From NCBI RefSeq assembly GCF_034190915.1, contig NW_026947506.1, forward strand, positions 33,025,748-33,089,747: a stretch of 64,000 bases of DNA, in the 5' to 3' direction. Each line of letters begins with the position of its first letter. Position 1 is the first letter of the stretch. Under the pieces are notes generated by a model. The model had not been told where the DNA came from, ran no database searches, and was given only the letters and a program-made list of their open reading frames with translations. The translations under genes were made by a program, and so were the position numbers. This document shows positions 50,111 through 63,689 of this stretch, piece after piece. The stretch comes from Cavia porcellus (Eukaryota > Chordata > Mammalia > Rodentia > Caviidae).

Positions 50111-53100
50111 TGTCTCCTTGGTGGTGGAGTGGGGAACTTGGCTGCTGTATCATCATCTCTCCCTTCTCAGCTGTGTGCTGGGAGCTCTAGATGAGTCGAT
50201 TTAGGAAGCCAGGCTTGAAGGTTACACCAGCGAGTGCAGGCTGGGGCTCCACCTGGCAGGTGGTGACAGCTCGGATCAACCTAAAATTTCTGCATCGAGG
50301 GATGTTAGTGGCTGCGTGACTTTGCATCAGTGTGGATGTATTATTCCTTTCTCATTTTACGGGCAGCCTCTCAGACCTGGCTGACTTTTTCAAACCAGCA
50401 AAGTCAGTCTAATGCCACAAAAGAAGGCTGTGCACTCTCAGGAGCAAAAGATCTCTAGGGACTGCCAAGGCCTCTCTAGGCCACAGGCCTGAGGGTTTCT
50501 TGAACATTTCACCAGGAATCAAGAAACCTCTGAGCCTACAAGAGACTCCCATGGGAAAGCAAACTGTCCTTTTGGGGCCCTGGGCTTCCTGCCTCCGCGG
50601 GAAGATGCTCACCCCAACATGCCTGGCTTGTGCATCCTATTTCTCACCCCATTATGCTTATGGGCAGGGGTGGGTTTGGGGATAGAGCAATGCTAGATCT
50701 TGTTGAGAAACAGGCTCATTTCTTTGCATGAGAAGAAGGCACTGGTGCTGCTGTTGGGAGCAGTGATCCTTCCCAGAGCTAGAGGGGGCCTGGCTGCAGG
50801 GTCGCGCTTCCGGCATAGGCTTCTAGAATTCAATGCTGCACCCACTTCCTCTCCCCACGGCACATAGGTCTTTCCACTAGATGCACCCTGTGCACAGAGC
50901 TTGCTCCTCCTTGATGCTGGCACTGACTTCAGGGAGGAGCAAAAAGGCCTCTGCTGTGATGCGAGGCTGGGCGGAGGTGTCCTCACTGCATGGGTCAAGG
51001 CTTCTGCAGGGAATCCTTTGCAGCTGGGTTCCAGTTCTGCCCAGACCACACAGGGATGGGAGGTAAATCAAGGGCCCCAGTGCTAGCTCCTGAGATTGCA
51101 CATCTTGTTTGGGAAATTAAGGAATGAGAAGGGACACGTTTGAAGTCATTGAGCTCCTGAGCGTAGACAATAGCAAAGGAAGCAGGTTGGGAGAGAGGGA
51201 GCCACAGCAGCCTTTACAATGTAGGAAGCAGCTACAGCGGCACTGCACAGGCAGGGACCAGATGGAAAATGTACTCAGGTTTTTGAGCCAGCTCCATCCT
51301 AGCCTTGTCTCCGTGTTTCTCGCAAATTCCTTCTCTGCTGCTTGTGGTCTGTGAGGCCCCAAAAAACGCTGAGACTGACGTTGCAGCAGTCTCCCCCGGA
51401 AGCCCATATGGGCCCCGAACTTGGAGACTGCAGCTATTTTTAGTAGAGGGAGGCAGGGCTGGGTGGGCTGCACACTTCCTCTTTATTTCCCTGAGCCGAG
51501 TCTGTGGGTGACTTCAACCCCATGGAGGAGGAGGCTGGAGACCACAGGGGGCCATGCTCTGCATGGGTGCTGCAGAGAACCAAATCGCATCTGCCACAGG
51601 GGGAAGGAGGGCTTCGAGGAGCGAGCAGGTGCTCCTGCCTTTGAACTCCATCGAGGAGGAAGTGCAGGCCCAGAACATTCTGGGGAAGAGGTTCTGCATG
51701 CACACATCCTGCTCTGTCTTCTTTCTCCACTCTTCTGTGTGACTTGGTGGGCGCAGTGCCCAAAGCACCCTGGACTCCATCACCAGCACCACTGAACATC
51801 TTTGGGCCACAGTCCTCTGACAACCAGAGTTTGTCTGCATCCTCCCCAGCAGCTTGCCCCTTGCAGGCTGCCTGTCTCCCTCCCTGGGGGACCCTGGAGT
51901 GTAGATGGTGGGAGGGACAGGGGGTTAGAATCACTATAAGGGAATGGGGCAGCGAGGGTGTGGGGAGGGTGGACGTGGGGACAAGCAGAAGTCCCCTGGT
52001 CAGCATCCTGTGCGGGTGAATGCCAGTCCCTTCCTCTTCTTCAGCACTGTCACTGTCTCCCCATTCCCTGATGACCCCACATGAATTTCTCACCCTACTG
52101 TCCACATCCCCATATGACAGAGTCACATGTGCCTTGAGAGTCTGATGCCTCTCTGTTTCAAGCCTGTCACTTCCTGTTCTTTTGTTTTCCCCAAATCTGT
52201 GGTATGATCCACAAGCTGCATGGCCACAAGGATACAGTTCACAGCATATGAGAAGAAGACACCCATGTCACTGAGACCACAGGGGAGTCACAGAGCAGCC
52301 ACCCTCTGGAGGGTTTTTCCTGCCCCTTCCATCCCACCTGTCACTCTCAGATGCAACCACGCCTGTGGCCTTGATCAATCTTGCTGTTTCTTGGACTTTA
52401 AGAAGACAGGACAGTGTGCTCCTTGCTCCTCAGGTCTGGCTTTTTTGCTCTGAACTTTAGGAGCATCAGCTGGGCTGTGTGTCAGCCACTTGCTCCTTTT
52501 GTTACTCAGCAGTATCCCACTGGTGTGTGTGCTATAGTCTGCTGTCTACCAGATGGACATTTGCCTTGTTTCCTGTTTGACTGGACATTGTTGTACAAGT
52601 CTGAGGGACCATACGTTGCTGTTTCTTTGGGAAGATGCCTTAGAGCAGGACATGACTCAAGCAGTGGATGTCTGCTCACCATTATAGCATTTCACTTCCT
52701 CTTAGCACTGGACTAGAGACTCAGCTCCTTGCTAAATTTGCCACCACTTGGAGTATCAGATTCATCTTTAGCTCTCTACTCAGGGAGGATGAGGATACAG
52801 ACAGGAAGGACCTTTTCCTAGAGCCGTGGGAGGAAGCATGGTCCTTCTGACATCTTGATTTTAGAGACTTGACTTCCATGCTCTGAGACAATATCTTTGT
52901 GTTGTTTTGAGCTATTTGGTTTGAGGTGACTTGTTACATCAGCCCTGGGAAACTCATGCATTTCCCCCTCCTCCATCTGTCTCTGCCAAGTCAAACTGCT
53001 ACATAACTACACAGCCCTCCCTTACCAGTGCCACCACCTTCTCCATGAAGCTTTCCCTGATTACCCTTGTGTGCCCCTGTCCATGGGCACCTCCAGACAG

Positions 53101-54984
53101 GATCCACAGTGGCAGAGAGCAGGGCTCTGCTCAGCTGAGTGACCTCAGGAAGATGTTCCTCTCTGAGACAGTCTGGGGCAGGCAGGAAACAGATGTTGTT
53201 TAAGCTGGGTTTGGGGGTTGCTTAATAAAGGGTGGCTTATGGCACTGTGGATAAGGAGCTGACAGGGCTCTGTGCAGCCAGAAGTGTGAGACATCTGGAA
53301 GCTTGAGGGGCTGAGGGGCCAGAGGGTAATTTGTCAGGGTTCATCATTCATAGAGGGCAGCCTCAGGTGCCTGGGGCTGGGGCACCTGCAGGCTCTGAGT
53401 GGGACAGAAGGAGCCCCTGCTGTGTGTTGATGGAGTTGGAGCTGCCTTCTTGTGAGCTGCTCTGCATGGTGGTGGACACTGCGGGGGAGAGAGGATGCTG
53501 TTGGCTGAAAGGGGACTCCCTAGGAGAATTGAGGGGGAAGGGAGCACAGCAAGAAGCTAAAGGTCATGGTCACAGCAAAGGATAATGAACTTTAGAGTTG
53601 GGAGGGTCTCAGGAGCCATCACATCCACCAGTCCCCATTTCACATCTGAAGGGATGGAAATACAATGGGTAACCCCCCTTTACCCAGGTCTCCTCCCACT
53701 GTCTTCTCATGGAATATACCACATATCCTCACGTTGCAGAGGAGGGTGTGGACTGGGGGGACTCAGGCCCAGGACCCCCACAGGGAGTTAGGATGGAAGC
53801 AGGGATGGATCTTGTTGGTTTGCTGCTATTTCTGTCATCTGCGTTTTTCTTTTCCTCCCCTGGAGAGCTGGTCCCCTGAAGACCAGAGAGGACAGCATGG
53901 GTGCCATCAGAAAGCTTAAACAGCTGAGGAAGCAGCCTCATTATGGGGCTGCAGGCTTTGGGGAGGGAATGTTCAGCCTTGTTCCAAGATTCCCCTTCCC
54001 AGTCTGGCATGCTGACCACTCCCCGTGGCAGTGCCATGAAGTCTCGACACCTTTTCTCCAGAAGAGGAAGAGATGCCCAGGGTACTCATCCAGCGAGCAC
54101 CAGAGGGATGCTCGCGACCCGACAGGGGGCTGAGTCTCTCACAGCAGCCACGGGGAAGAGGGATACTAGAGGCCACAGGAAAGGCCACCTCCGAGACCCC
54201 TGGGAGAAAGCAGCAGTGAGTGAGTCACACAGGAGAAGGAAGTGGCTTCCGGGGGCTTCTGGCACACACCCGGGGGCATGAGTCTGAGCCTGTGGGTGAG
54301 AAGTGAGTTCTCTACTGCAGCAAAAATAAAATAAGAATGCCAGCTGGCTGTACAACACAGCAGCCCCACAGAAGCTCGGGGACCCTAAGATGGACACCCT
54401 GACTTCAGCTAGGTGCTTCTGTGTCTGAACCAGAAGCCCCAGCCCTCCCAGACCTCGGGGGCTAGCGGGAGCTCTTTTCCCAATGCTTTTCCCAGAGTGG
54501 GCCCCAAAGCCATTCAAGACCTGGCCTGTCTGGTGACTGGGGACTCGGCCTTGTCCTGGTTCTGCTTGTTTTATTTGTAACTGCCTTGAAACTGTGGCGC
54601 AGGCCCTCGACTGCTGACTCAGCCGCAGGAGCCCACACTCATAAACTCCTACTTCAGAAAGGTCCAATGATTTTATTTTCTGATCATAAATATGAAATTT
54701 AATTAGCAGCTTGCTGCTAATGAAGTCGCCATGGAAGCCAGCCTGGAGACACACAGCGTCCCATAAAACACAATCCACCACCCTGTTAACTCTTCCTTCC
54801 CCCGCCTGGCCTTCACCGGGCAAGACCACATGTTGTAGTGGCCTGGGGACAGTAGAGGAAGGACAAGGAGCAGCTGCTGGCCCAGGCGGGGACTGCGGTG
54901 GGTTCTAACTCAGGAGCCCCCTCCGCAGGTCTCCAGGAGGTTCCTGGGCACCATAGCCACTGACTCAGCACTATCGATTTTGTG

Positions 54985-55440
54985 AGTTAACTTGACCAGG
55001 CAAATGGGTGTGCAGAGGGCTGGTAAAACATGCCGCTGTGTCTGGGAGGCTGTTTCTGATGGAGTTTGGTATTTGAGTCAGTGGACTGGGTAAAGAAGAT
55101 CCGTCCCTCCCAGTGTGGACGGAGTCATCCAATCTGTTGAGGGCTGGGTAGCAAAGAAAGGCAGATGAAGGGTGACTCTTGTCTCCTGCCCTTGGACATC
55201 CATCAGTGCTCCTTGTCCTCAGCTCTCTGCACTCCAGGTCTTCCACACCCTTGGTTTGAAGTCTTTGAACTTGGACTATGTCACACCAGTGGCTTTTCTG
55301 ACTCTCCAGTTGGAGGCGCACTTTGTGGGACTCCTCCCTGTCCTAATTGCATGGACCAATTCCCACAGTAAATCCCCTTTTATCTGTGTCTTTATAGATC
55401 CTGTTGGTTCTGTTTTTCAGACTAATATACTCTGCCCTGA
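54985..55440 (+). mobile_element. MLT2/ERVL-type LTR, noncoding
   Basis: Strong block order: GAGTTAACTTGACCAGGCAA, TTTGAGTCAGTGGACTGGGT with AAAGAAGATC, GGAGTCATCCAATCTGTTGA, TTGGACATCCATC, TGGGACTCCTC, CCAATTCCCACAGTAAATCC, then TCCTGTTGGTTCTGTTTTTC and GACTAATATAC. A decayed solo LTR; no viral coding sequence seen. Confidence 0.8.
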
Positions 55441-56629
55441 TCTGTGCACAGTTTCTGTCCTCCCTCTAAAACCCTTCTGATGGAGCATTGTCCATGGCAG
55501 GCAGGAGGGACCCAGAACAATGCACAATCTCTGCAGAGAGAGGAAAAACAGCACGGAAAAACAGCGGAGCTTAGAAAGAGCTCAGCTACGCAGCTTGATG
55601 CTAGACGTGAGTAGGTGAACAAACAGCTTGGTCCACTCTGGCCTGCTGTGGATAGAAGGATGGAGAGCCGCTGGGTGAGGGCCATGCGCAGCCCTCCTGT
55701 TGGCAATTTTCAGATCTTTCCATTGGCAAACCCAGGATTGGAAGGGCTGTGCCCACCCTCCTTTGCACTTCATGAAACACACAAGACTCCGGACCCTGCC
55801 TGCTCCTCCAACTTCTGCCCCCCGTGATTCCCACAAAGGCATTATAATGCCCCCACCTGGTATTTGAGTGGTGATTGAACACATTTCTAAAGCTCGCACA
55901 GAAATTCTCTTTCTCATCATTCTTGCCTGAGTTCATTAGTCAAAGGCAAAGTTCAATGGTGACAAAATAAAAATAAAAAAAGTTTGGAACTCACTAAGGT
56001 CTGAGGGCTCACGCAGAGGAGACAGATCCTTCATGCCATGCATTACCCAAACCGCTGAAGTTCAAATGTAACTGTGACTCTTCCAAACACGTTAGGGGAA
56101 AACTAGGTGCACACAGGTGATGCCAACATAATGCCAAAGACATCAGAGTGTGTTCAGAGCATCTGTGACTGCATCAAAAATGCCAGTGTGCCCTGCACTC
56201 AGGAGTAGGTTCAAAGACTCCTATATTTGAATTCTTGGGATTCTTCTGGGATCATGACTGACAGGGTGCGATGCTACTACAGTCCAAAGCCTCTCAGGTA
56301 GAATTATCAGCCCCAATAGATGCAGCTGGCTTCAGACATTCATCATGGGGGAAGATGGAGTTGTGTAAAGCAGGCCTCTCTTCTCTTCTCGCTGGGTTTG
56401 AACAGGAGAAATGGCCTGTCTGGGGCCCCGAGTGCACACTTTTTGGCACTGTGGCTGCAAGTTTAGCCTCGCCTGGACTTTCCAAACCTGCAGCCTCTTG
56501 GGCCACACCCAGACCTTCCCTAGTGACCTGGGCATTTGAACAGGCTCTGCCGCTGCCTCAGGTACACAGGCTGCCTCCTCTGTGCGCAGGTGCAGCTATT
56601 ATGAATACATCAAAGTTCTGTCTTGTTTT

Positions 56630-56830
56630 TAATGGTACTGGAGATTGAATCCAGGGCTTTTGCATTGAGCTACATCCTTAGCCCTTTCTCTTTTATTTTA
56701 TTTTTTATTTTGAGACAGAGTCTTGTGAAGCCACTAAATAGCCCAAGCTGGGCTTAAATTTATGATCCTCTTCCTTCAATCTCCTAAAATACTTGGAATA
56801 CAAGTGTGTGGCAGCACACTCAGCTTTTCA
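56630..56830 (-). repeat. B1-dID SINE
   Basis: Inverted ID-like unit (GGTACTGGAGATTGAATCCA, TTGAGCTACATCC), T-rich linker, inverted B1 (TTTTGAGACAGAGTCTTGTG). Quite diverged. Confidence 0.8.
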
Positions 56831-57037
56831 AAGATTTAATAAAAACATGAACATAATAAGAGAAAAGAGATGAAATGAACACTGCCTAAAGGAAATTCTA
56901 GAACTAAAAATTAGAATATCTTAATTACACATTCAACGAATGATTGAACTATTTGGCCATTGCAGAAGAAAATATCAGTGAATTTGACTGCAGGGCAACA
57001 GAAACTATGCAACCAAAGTATACAGAGAGAAAAGGGA

Positions 57038-57125
57038 TACTCAGAAGCTGGAGGCAGGAGGATCACAAGCTCAGAAGCAGCCTGGGTAATTTAGCAAGAA
57101 GCCCTCTGGGTCGGGGGAGAATCAA
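57038..57125 (+). repeat. B1 fragment
   Basis: TACTCAGAAGCTGGAGGCAG and AGCAGCCTGGGTAATTTAGC are the middle of a B1; head and tail are missing. Confidence 0.65.
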
Positions 57126-57749
57126 CAGAGAGAGACTCTGAGTTGTGGGAACAGTAGCTGATCTAATATTAGGTAATTATGGTTCTAGCAGGAGAAGATA
57201 GACATTGTGGAAGTGAAATTACTTTTAAAATAATGATCCAGTTTTCAAAAGGGGCCAAACTTGCCATATCTAATGAAAAAGATTACCTTAGAGGTCCAAG
57301 AAACTCAAAGAATTTAAAGCAAAATAAACACACAACTTTCATTAAATTTCTGATCATCATCAAATTGCTGAAAAACCGAATATAAGGAGCAAACTCTTAA
57401 AGGCAAATGAACAAAAAAAGACGCTACTGAGAATGGAACGGCACCGAGGATCACCGTTCATTCTTAGCAGGACTAGACTAGGGGCTGACAGTGGGATGTT
57501 TTTCATGAGTAGAAACAGACAGACAGACAGGTCAACTAGGGGTTCTTCCTGAAGTAAAATATCTTTCAAATATAAGATGCAATAAAGACCCTTTCTTTGA
57601 TAAGCTGAAAGTTGAAGAAATGTATCCCCAGGAGACTGCAACATAACGAATGTTGAAACACATTTTTTCAGCCTGAAGAAAGATGATAGCAGCCAGAAGC
57701 CCAGGTGTGCAGGAAAGAGGCAAACAGGGTCAGTAGGGGAGTCAATAGG

Positions 57750-58240
57750 ACATATTCTTTATCACTGTTCATTTCTTTCCAAGATAATTGCCTCAGATGT
57801 GATACACGTGTGCTCAGGTTTAAAGCAGCACCATTCATGATAGCTAAATCTTGGAAGTGGCCTATGCATCCATCAACAGGTGAATGGATGAAAAAATGTG
57901 GTATTTATACACAATGGAAGACTACCCTGAGTCATGCATAGGAGAATGAATATCTCTTGAGACCATACTGCTAAGTGAAATACATCAGACACAGAAGATT
58001 AGATACTGCATGGTTTATTTTATGAGAAACACAAACTAGAAAAAATGCAACATAAAAGACTGATGATAGGAAAGATGGGGTATAGGCTTTGTGAAGATGG
58101 GAAAGGGTTTCAGGGAATGCAATAGAGGGGAAGTCCAGAAAAGGAAGTGAAAAGGATTAAGATGTGATATGAATATGTACCAATTCCCAATGAATGTAAT
58201 TATTAGGTATCACAAACCTATGCTAAATTTTTTAAAAAGG
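57750..58240 (+). repeat. L1 3' end, sense
   Basis: AGCAGCACCATTCATGATAG, CATCCATCAACAGGTGAATG and GTGGTATTTATACACAATGG are the classic L1 ORF2 3' end. Continues into a decayed 3' UTR. Confidence 0.85.
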
Positions 58241-59307
58241 ACAACCCCTTCACAAAATAATAATCTATTTTGCAGTTTATAACAGAGATAAAATAAAATA
58301 TATGACAATGATAACACGAAGTATGAAGGGAAGATTAAATAAAAGTATACAGTAGCAAGATCCTTAAGGTATTTGTGAAATCATATGGCATTCATACAAA
58401 GAAGCCTGTGATAAATTAAAGATGTGTTTTGTAAGTCACAGAGCAACTGAACACATACACACGAATAAAACACAGAGGCAGGCTAACAAGTCAGAAGAGG
58501 AGATAAAACAGAATATCAGAAAAGCCCTGATTAACCTGAAGGAAGTAAGAAAATAGCAGACACGATACATCACAAAGCAAACAAATAGCTAGCAAACATC
58601 AGTGGACTAAACGCTTTGTGGAAATCAGAGGCTGAGTGGACTAAAAAATGATTCAGCATTAGCTGTTTCTAACAGACACACTTTGAGAATGAAGACACAG
58701 ATAAGGTAAAGAGCTGGAACACTGTCCACAACAGTGAGAGGTTTACACTCGGGTCAGGGGAACAGACGTAAGGAAAAGGACCAAGGACAGGGACAAGCAT
58801 GGGAACAGAGTCGGTTCCTAAGAAGCCAACGCAGTCCTGAGTGTGTGTGCATCTCCTGCAGGGCCCCGAAACCCACGGGGCAAAAGGGAATCGAACTGAA
58901 AGAATTGGGCAAATCCATGATTATAATTGATTTCAACAGTCCCCACTCACTAACAATTAGATAAAAATCAGGGATGTGGAAGCTGTGAACAGCAGCACTT
59001 TGCCCTGACTGACATTTACAAAATGTCATAGGATGCACCTTCTCTCTGGATGTACATGCAGTATTTGCCAAGACCTTAGGTGGGTTTGTAAAAAGTGTCT
59101 TGATCACTTTAAGAGGATTAAAAAATGTATAGAACATTTTCTGGTACAAAAAGAGAACTCAGTCATTAAAAAAATAGTTAGACATTCCCTAGATATTTCA
59201 AAACAAAATCACACAGTCCTAAATAACTCTTTGGTCAAAGGAGAAACCAAAAGGAAAATTGCAAATACTACCAATTTAATGGAAGAAACATCAAGATGTT
59301 ATTTTAT

Positions 59308-59435
59308 TTATTTTTGAGACAGATTATTACTGTGTTGCCCAGACTGGTCTCAAAGTCCTAGACTCAAGTGATCTTCCTGCCTCAGCCTCCTGGGTAGCTG
59401 GGACTCTGGGTGTACACCACTATGCCCATCTAGAA
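59308..59435 (-). repeat. B1/Alu-like monomer
   Basis: Inverted 7SL-type monomer: TTTTTGAGACAGATTATTAC, CTCAAGTGATCTTCCTGCCT and CAGCCTCCTGGGTAGCTGGG. The last block is closer to the ancestral 7SL form than in the other copies here. Confidence 0.8.
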
Positions 59436-60199
59436 ATTTATAATTGAAACGATCATAGTAGAAACTAAGAATGATTTCAAATTAATGACTTGATTTCCTA
59501 TATTAGGAAGCTACAAAAACCGAAGTAAGAAGAGAAAGGAGATAATAAATCTAAGAATAGAAGACAGTAAGAAAGAAAATTTTAAAACAGAGCAGAAAAA
59601 TTGGTGCTAGTAAGAGCTGGTTCTTTGAAAAGATCAACCAAATTGATAAACTTTTAGCTGGACTGATTAAGAAAAAATTCTCATCACGGATGAGCGAGAT
59701 AATATCACTACCAATCCAACAGGCATTGCAAATAGATTATGGGGAAAAAAGAATAGATTATGGGACTATTGGGAAAAAAGTTATGTCCATGAATTCAACA
59801 ACATGGGCAATAAAATCAGAAATTACTCAAAAGACAAACTCATCAAATTGACAAACTGATTTAGTTGTATATTAATAAAAAATTTGATGTCAGTGTTGAA
59901 AATTCCCACAAAGAAAACTGTAGACTCAGTGGCTTCATTGGTGAATTCTGCAGTACATTTAAGGAAGAAATAACACCAGTTTTGGGTCGACTCTTTGACA
60001 AACAGAAGGACACGTAATAGTGCCACCTCATTTTATGAGGCCAATGTTACTATGATTCCAGAATCAGACAGAAACATGACAGGAACATTACTGGCTATGA
60101 GCAACTTTAGTAGAATTTTAGAAAAGACTTAGAAACATCGTGACCAAGTGAGATTTTTTTCCCAGAAAATCAAAGTTGGTTTAACATGCAAAAATTCAA

Positions 60200-60420
60200 C
60201 CAATGGCTGGGTGCAGTGGTGCATGCCTGCAATCCCACCACTTTGAGAGGCTGTGGCAGGAGGAGGATCACAAGACTAGGCAACTTAGCAAAGCCTTGTC
60301 TCAAAGCAAAAAATGAAAAAGACTGGGAATGTAGCTCAGTGTAAAGGCCCTGGCTTTAATCCTCAGTACAACAAAGAAATAACCAAACAACAATAAAACA
60401 GTAACAAAACAATCAACATA
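60200..60420 (+). repeat. B1-dID SINE in L1
   Basis: B1 head TGGCTGGGTGCAGTGGTGCA, linker AAAGCAAAAAATGAAAAAG, ID-like GGGAATGTAGCTCAGTG, then CAACAA-rich tail. Confidence 0.9.
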
Positions 60421-61649
60421 ACACATCATATTAAGAGAATAAAGAAGAAAAAAATCCAGTTATTTCAATAGGAGCAGAAAAGTCATTTGGCAAAAATCAA
60501 CAGCCATTCATAGTAAACACTCTCAGCAAATTAGTACAGAAGGGTTTGTCCCCAGCCTGTTAACAGCTGTCACCACGCTTTGCAATAAAAGGCTAAGTGC
60601 TTTCCTGCTAAAACTAGGAGCAAAACAAGAATTTCCACACTAACAATTCTTCTCCAATGTTGTCTAGCCAGTCTTATGAGGCAAGAAAAGAGAAATGCGA
60701 GGGATGAAGCCTGGAAAAGAAGAGGTAAAACTTGTTATTTGCAGACACACTATTGCCTTAAAAAATCTAAAATGCTATAGAAAAGTCTACTAAAACTAAT
60801 AATAATAGTGAAGAATAACAATTTTCTAAATGCAAGGTCACAGGAGAGAAGGTCAATATATAAAAAGAAAAAATCTAGTATCTGGAACCATACAATAGTT
60901 AGGATTAAATACAGTGAAAGATGTGTGCAAAGTTGACATCTTAAATAATGGCTAAGAAAAATTAAGGAAGCATTAAGTCAAATGGAAAGATACATTATGT
61001 TTAGCAGCTGGCAGATTCTTTGATAGGAAGATACTGTATCGTTGTTAGGTTCAGAATGATCTATAGTTCTTATAAATTCCAGTCAAATCCCAACAAATTT
61101 TATGGAAGATTATTAACAAAGAAATTCTAAAATTTATATGGAAAAGCAAAGATCTCTGAATAGTCAGAACAGTTTTGGAAAATGAAAAGGGAACACAACT
61201 GAAAGACTCACACAGCCTGATTTCAAGGGTTACTGTGAGTCTCAGTAATCAAGATGATGTGGGTTTTGGGTAAACTGCAAGTCAATAAAGTAGATGAGTG
61301 GGGACAAAAATAGGCCTAGATTTATAGGTTCAGTTTTTGACAAAGACACTAAGATAATTCACTTGTGAAAGAAAAGTCTTTTCAGTGACTGATACGAGAA
61401 TAACTGGACATCCACATGGGAAAAAAATGACCCCAGGTTCTATGCTCTGCTGGATACACGTTATTTAAGATCATGGGCTCCCAATCTTTAGAACCATGAA
61501 GTTGGCAAAGGTTACTTGGGTAAGATCCAGGAAGCGCTTCATCATAAAATTTAAAGAGAAAAACGTTTTATTTCATAAAAATTAAAATCTGCACATTAAA
61601 AAAATTACAAAATGAACAGGCAAGCCATAGACTTGGAGAAAATATTTAC

Positions 61650-62440
61650 AGGGTGCTGTAGTCAGGGGTTGTGCGCAGAACAATTAGAATCAGGACATGG
61701 AGTTTGTAATATTGTTTTATGATAGTCATCCAGAGTTAATATAAGAAACTGCAGGAAATCTATCTGCAACACCAAAGACATAGAATATTTAGTCAAGGGC
61801 CTGAATCCCTTGACTAAAGGGGACAACAATGTCCCACATGAGTCCAGGTGAAAATGCAGAGCTCATGACAATGCCTCCCACGAGTCCAACTGGTGGTCTA
61901 GAGCCCACAAGAACTCACTCACACCAGTCCCTTTTATGGATTCATGCTGGGAAAGCCCAAAGGTCAGCAGTGGAAGCTAGAAAGTCTATGCCAGCAGGGT
62001 GAAGGAGCTGTGCTGGTAGGTTGAGGGTTCTATGCTGGAGCCAAGAAGTCACACTCACAACAAAGACCAGGGCTGTCCTGAAAAGCACTACAGCCATCCT
62101 CAGTGACACAGAGGCCCCGAGCTCCTCTGACGCAAGCACAGTCGAGTACATGCCAGGAAGCCAGTGTGACGAGTTCATCCTGGAGACCAAGCGGCACATG
62201 TCTTCCTCTCCGGAGCCAGGAAGCAATGCTCGATGTGAGGACCAGAGCTTCTCCAGGAGAACCTAACTGCTTAAATAGCAACTCATGGGAGAACCCACAA
62301 TGCCTCAACGCAATAGCTTCTCCTTCTCCACGTCTCTATTTATGCTGGCAACTTTATTCAGGTGGAACATCTACGCCCAGTGCCATGCTGATGTAATCCA
62401 GCTGGCATTAAGCTGACCACCAGTTCTCAGTCCATAATAC
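61650..62440. mobile_element. Unidentified ~0.8 kb insertion inside the L1
   Basis: L1 ORF2 sequence stops after GGAGAAAATATTTACAG near 61650 and resumes at ACATATCTGACAAAAGAG near 62443. In L1 these two segments are almost adjacent, so the intervening block is an insertion. It starts about TGCTGTAGTCAGG and ends about CATAATACA, a TG...CA form that could be an LTR, but no family is recognised. It carries no convincing gene. Confidence 0.55.
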
Positions 62441-62487
62441 AAGCACATATCTGACAAAAGAGTCCTCCAGTAGGAACCACGAAGATG

Positions 62488-62700
62488 AATCAGGTGTGGT
62501 GTGCACACCTGTAAACCCAGCACTCTGGGAGTCTGAGGCGGAGGATGGAAAGTGGAGCCCAGACTGGGCACTTTGGAGAGATCTTATCTCAAACTACAAA
62601 CTTAAAAAAGGGCCGGGGATGTCACTCAGGGAGAAGAGCCTGGTTCAATTCCCAGTACAAAACAGGCAAGAAAAGAAAAGAAAAATCTATAAGGATAAAT
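62488..62700 (+). repeat. B1-dID SINE in L1
   Basis: TCAGGTGTGGTGTGCACACC head, AGCACTCTGGGAGTCTGAGG block, then an ID-like unit (GGGCCGGGGATGTCACTCAG) and an AAAAGAAAAG tail. Confidence 0.88.
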
Positions 62701-63689
62701 AAACCAATAAAGAACAGGCAAGACTCGAGTAGGCATCTCAGAAAGGAAGAGACATAAAGAGCATAAGTAGATAAAAAAGTTCACAACACCATTAGTCATC
62801 AGGGTGTAGCAAATTAAAACCACAATGAGGCATCAGCTCGCATCCAGGACGACAGCTAAACTTTTAAAAACAAATGTGATGAGGATGTACAGCAACCAAA
62901 ACTCTCGGACCTGGCTGGCGAGGGTGTAAAACCGTCCAACCACTCTGTAAAATGGCTTGGCAAATTCAACCTACTGATGCCCATGACTCAGCAAATACTT
63001 CGGGTTCTGGGACCCGGAACCCTACAGATTTACTCAAGGAAAATGAAAACATGCCCACGCAAAGATGTGTGCAGGAATGTGTAGAACAGCTTCATTCATA
63101 ATTCTCACCTGTAGGAGGAATCTATAGACAGATGATAGTAATAAAAAAGAAATGAGCTTCCTAGAGCTACTGATAGATACAACAGCATGAGGAATCTCGG
63201 ACACATGGTGAACGCAGGAATCTAGACAGGAAGCGTCCACACTGCATGGCTCTGTCAAACAGCCCTAGCTGCGTGACAGGAAAGAAATCACAACTGTGGG
63301 AGGCCTGGGCAAGCAGGGTGGGACAGACCAGGATGGGCAGGTGGGAACTTTCTAGGGCACTGAAAAGATTCTGTATCTTGATGGGCTATGGGTTATGTTT
63401 ATCAAAGAAGAATTCAACTGTACACTGAAGATCTGTGCATTTCACGGTGTGCAAACTATACTCAATTTAGAAGAGACAACAGAATGGGTTTGGGTTGATT
63501 CCTCTCATGCAACACTGTGTTCCCACACACTTGAAACTGGAATGATTTCTCAGTGGGTTTGGGAAGTGGGTAGAATTCCAGCTGATGCTCTGGGAATGAA
63601 CTCAACCCTACCTCTTGGCATTGCTTATACCTGAGAATCCCATCCACCCCAACAAAAAAAGACTAAGCTCTGCTAAAGTAGCAACATCT

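Larger units (their letters stand above)
58240..63480 (+). mobile_element. Ancient L1, sense, with nested insertions
   Basis: ORF2 blocks appear in order: 58590-58730 (ACAGACACACTTTGAGAATG), 58900-59060, 59620-59690 (AGAGCTGGTTCTTTGAAAAG), 60660-60780, 61070-61330 (TTCCAGTCAAATCCCAACAA; AATTTATATGGAAAAGCAAA), 61610-61650, then 62440-62490 and 62790-63240 (AAATTAAAACCACAATGAGG). It has many stops and is interrupted by a B1, two B1-dID SINEs and an unidentified 0.8 kb insert. Not active. Confidence 0.8.

Noticed and set aside
51440..52126. Minus-strand 228-residue open frame
   Set aside because: Low-complexity composition, unrelated overlapping frames on both strands, no recognisable domain.
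54086..54829. Minus-strand 247-residue open frame
   Set aside because: No domain resemblance; includes the homeodomain-like palindrome and repeat-free DNA; GC-driven lack of stops is enough to explain it.
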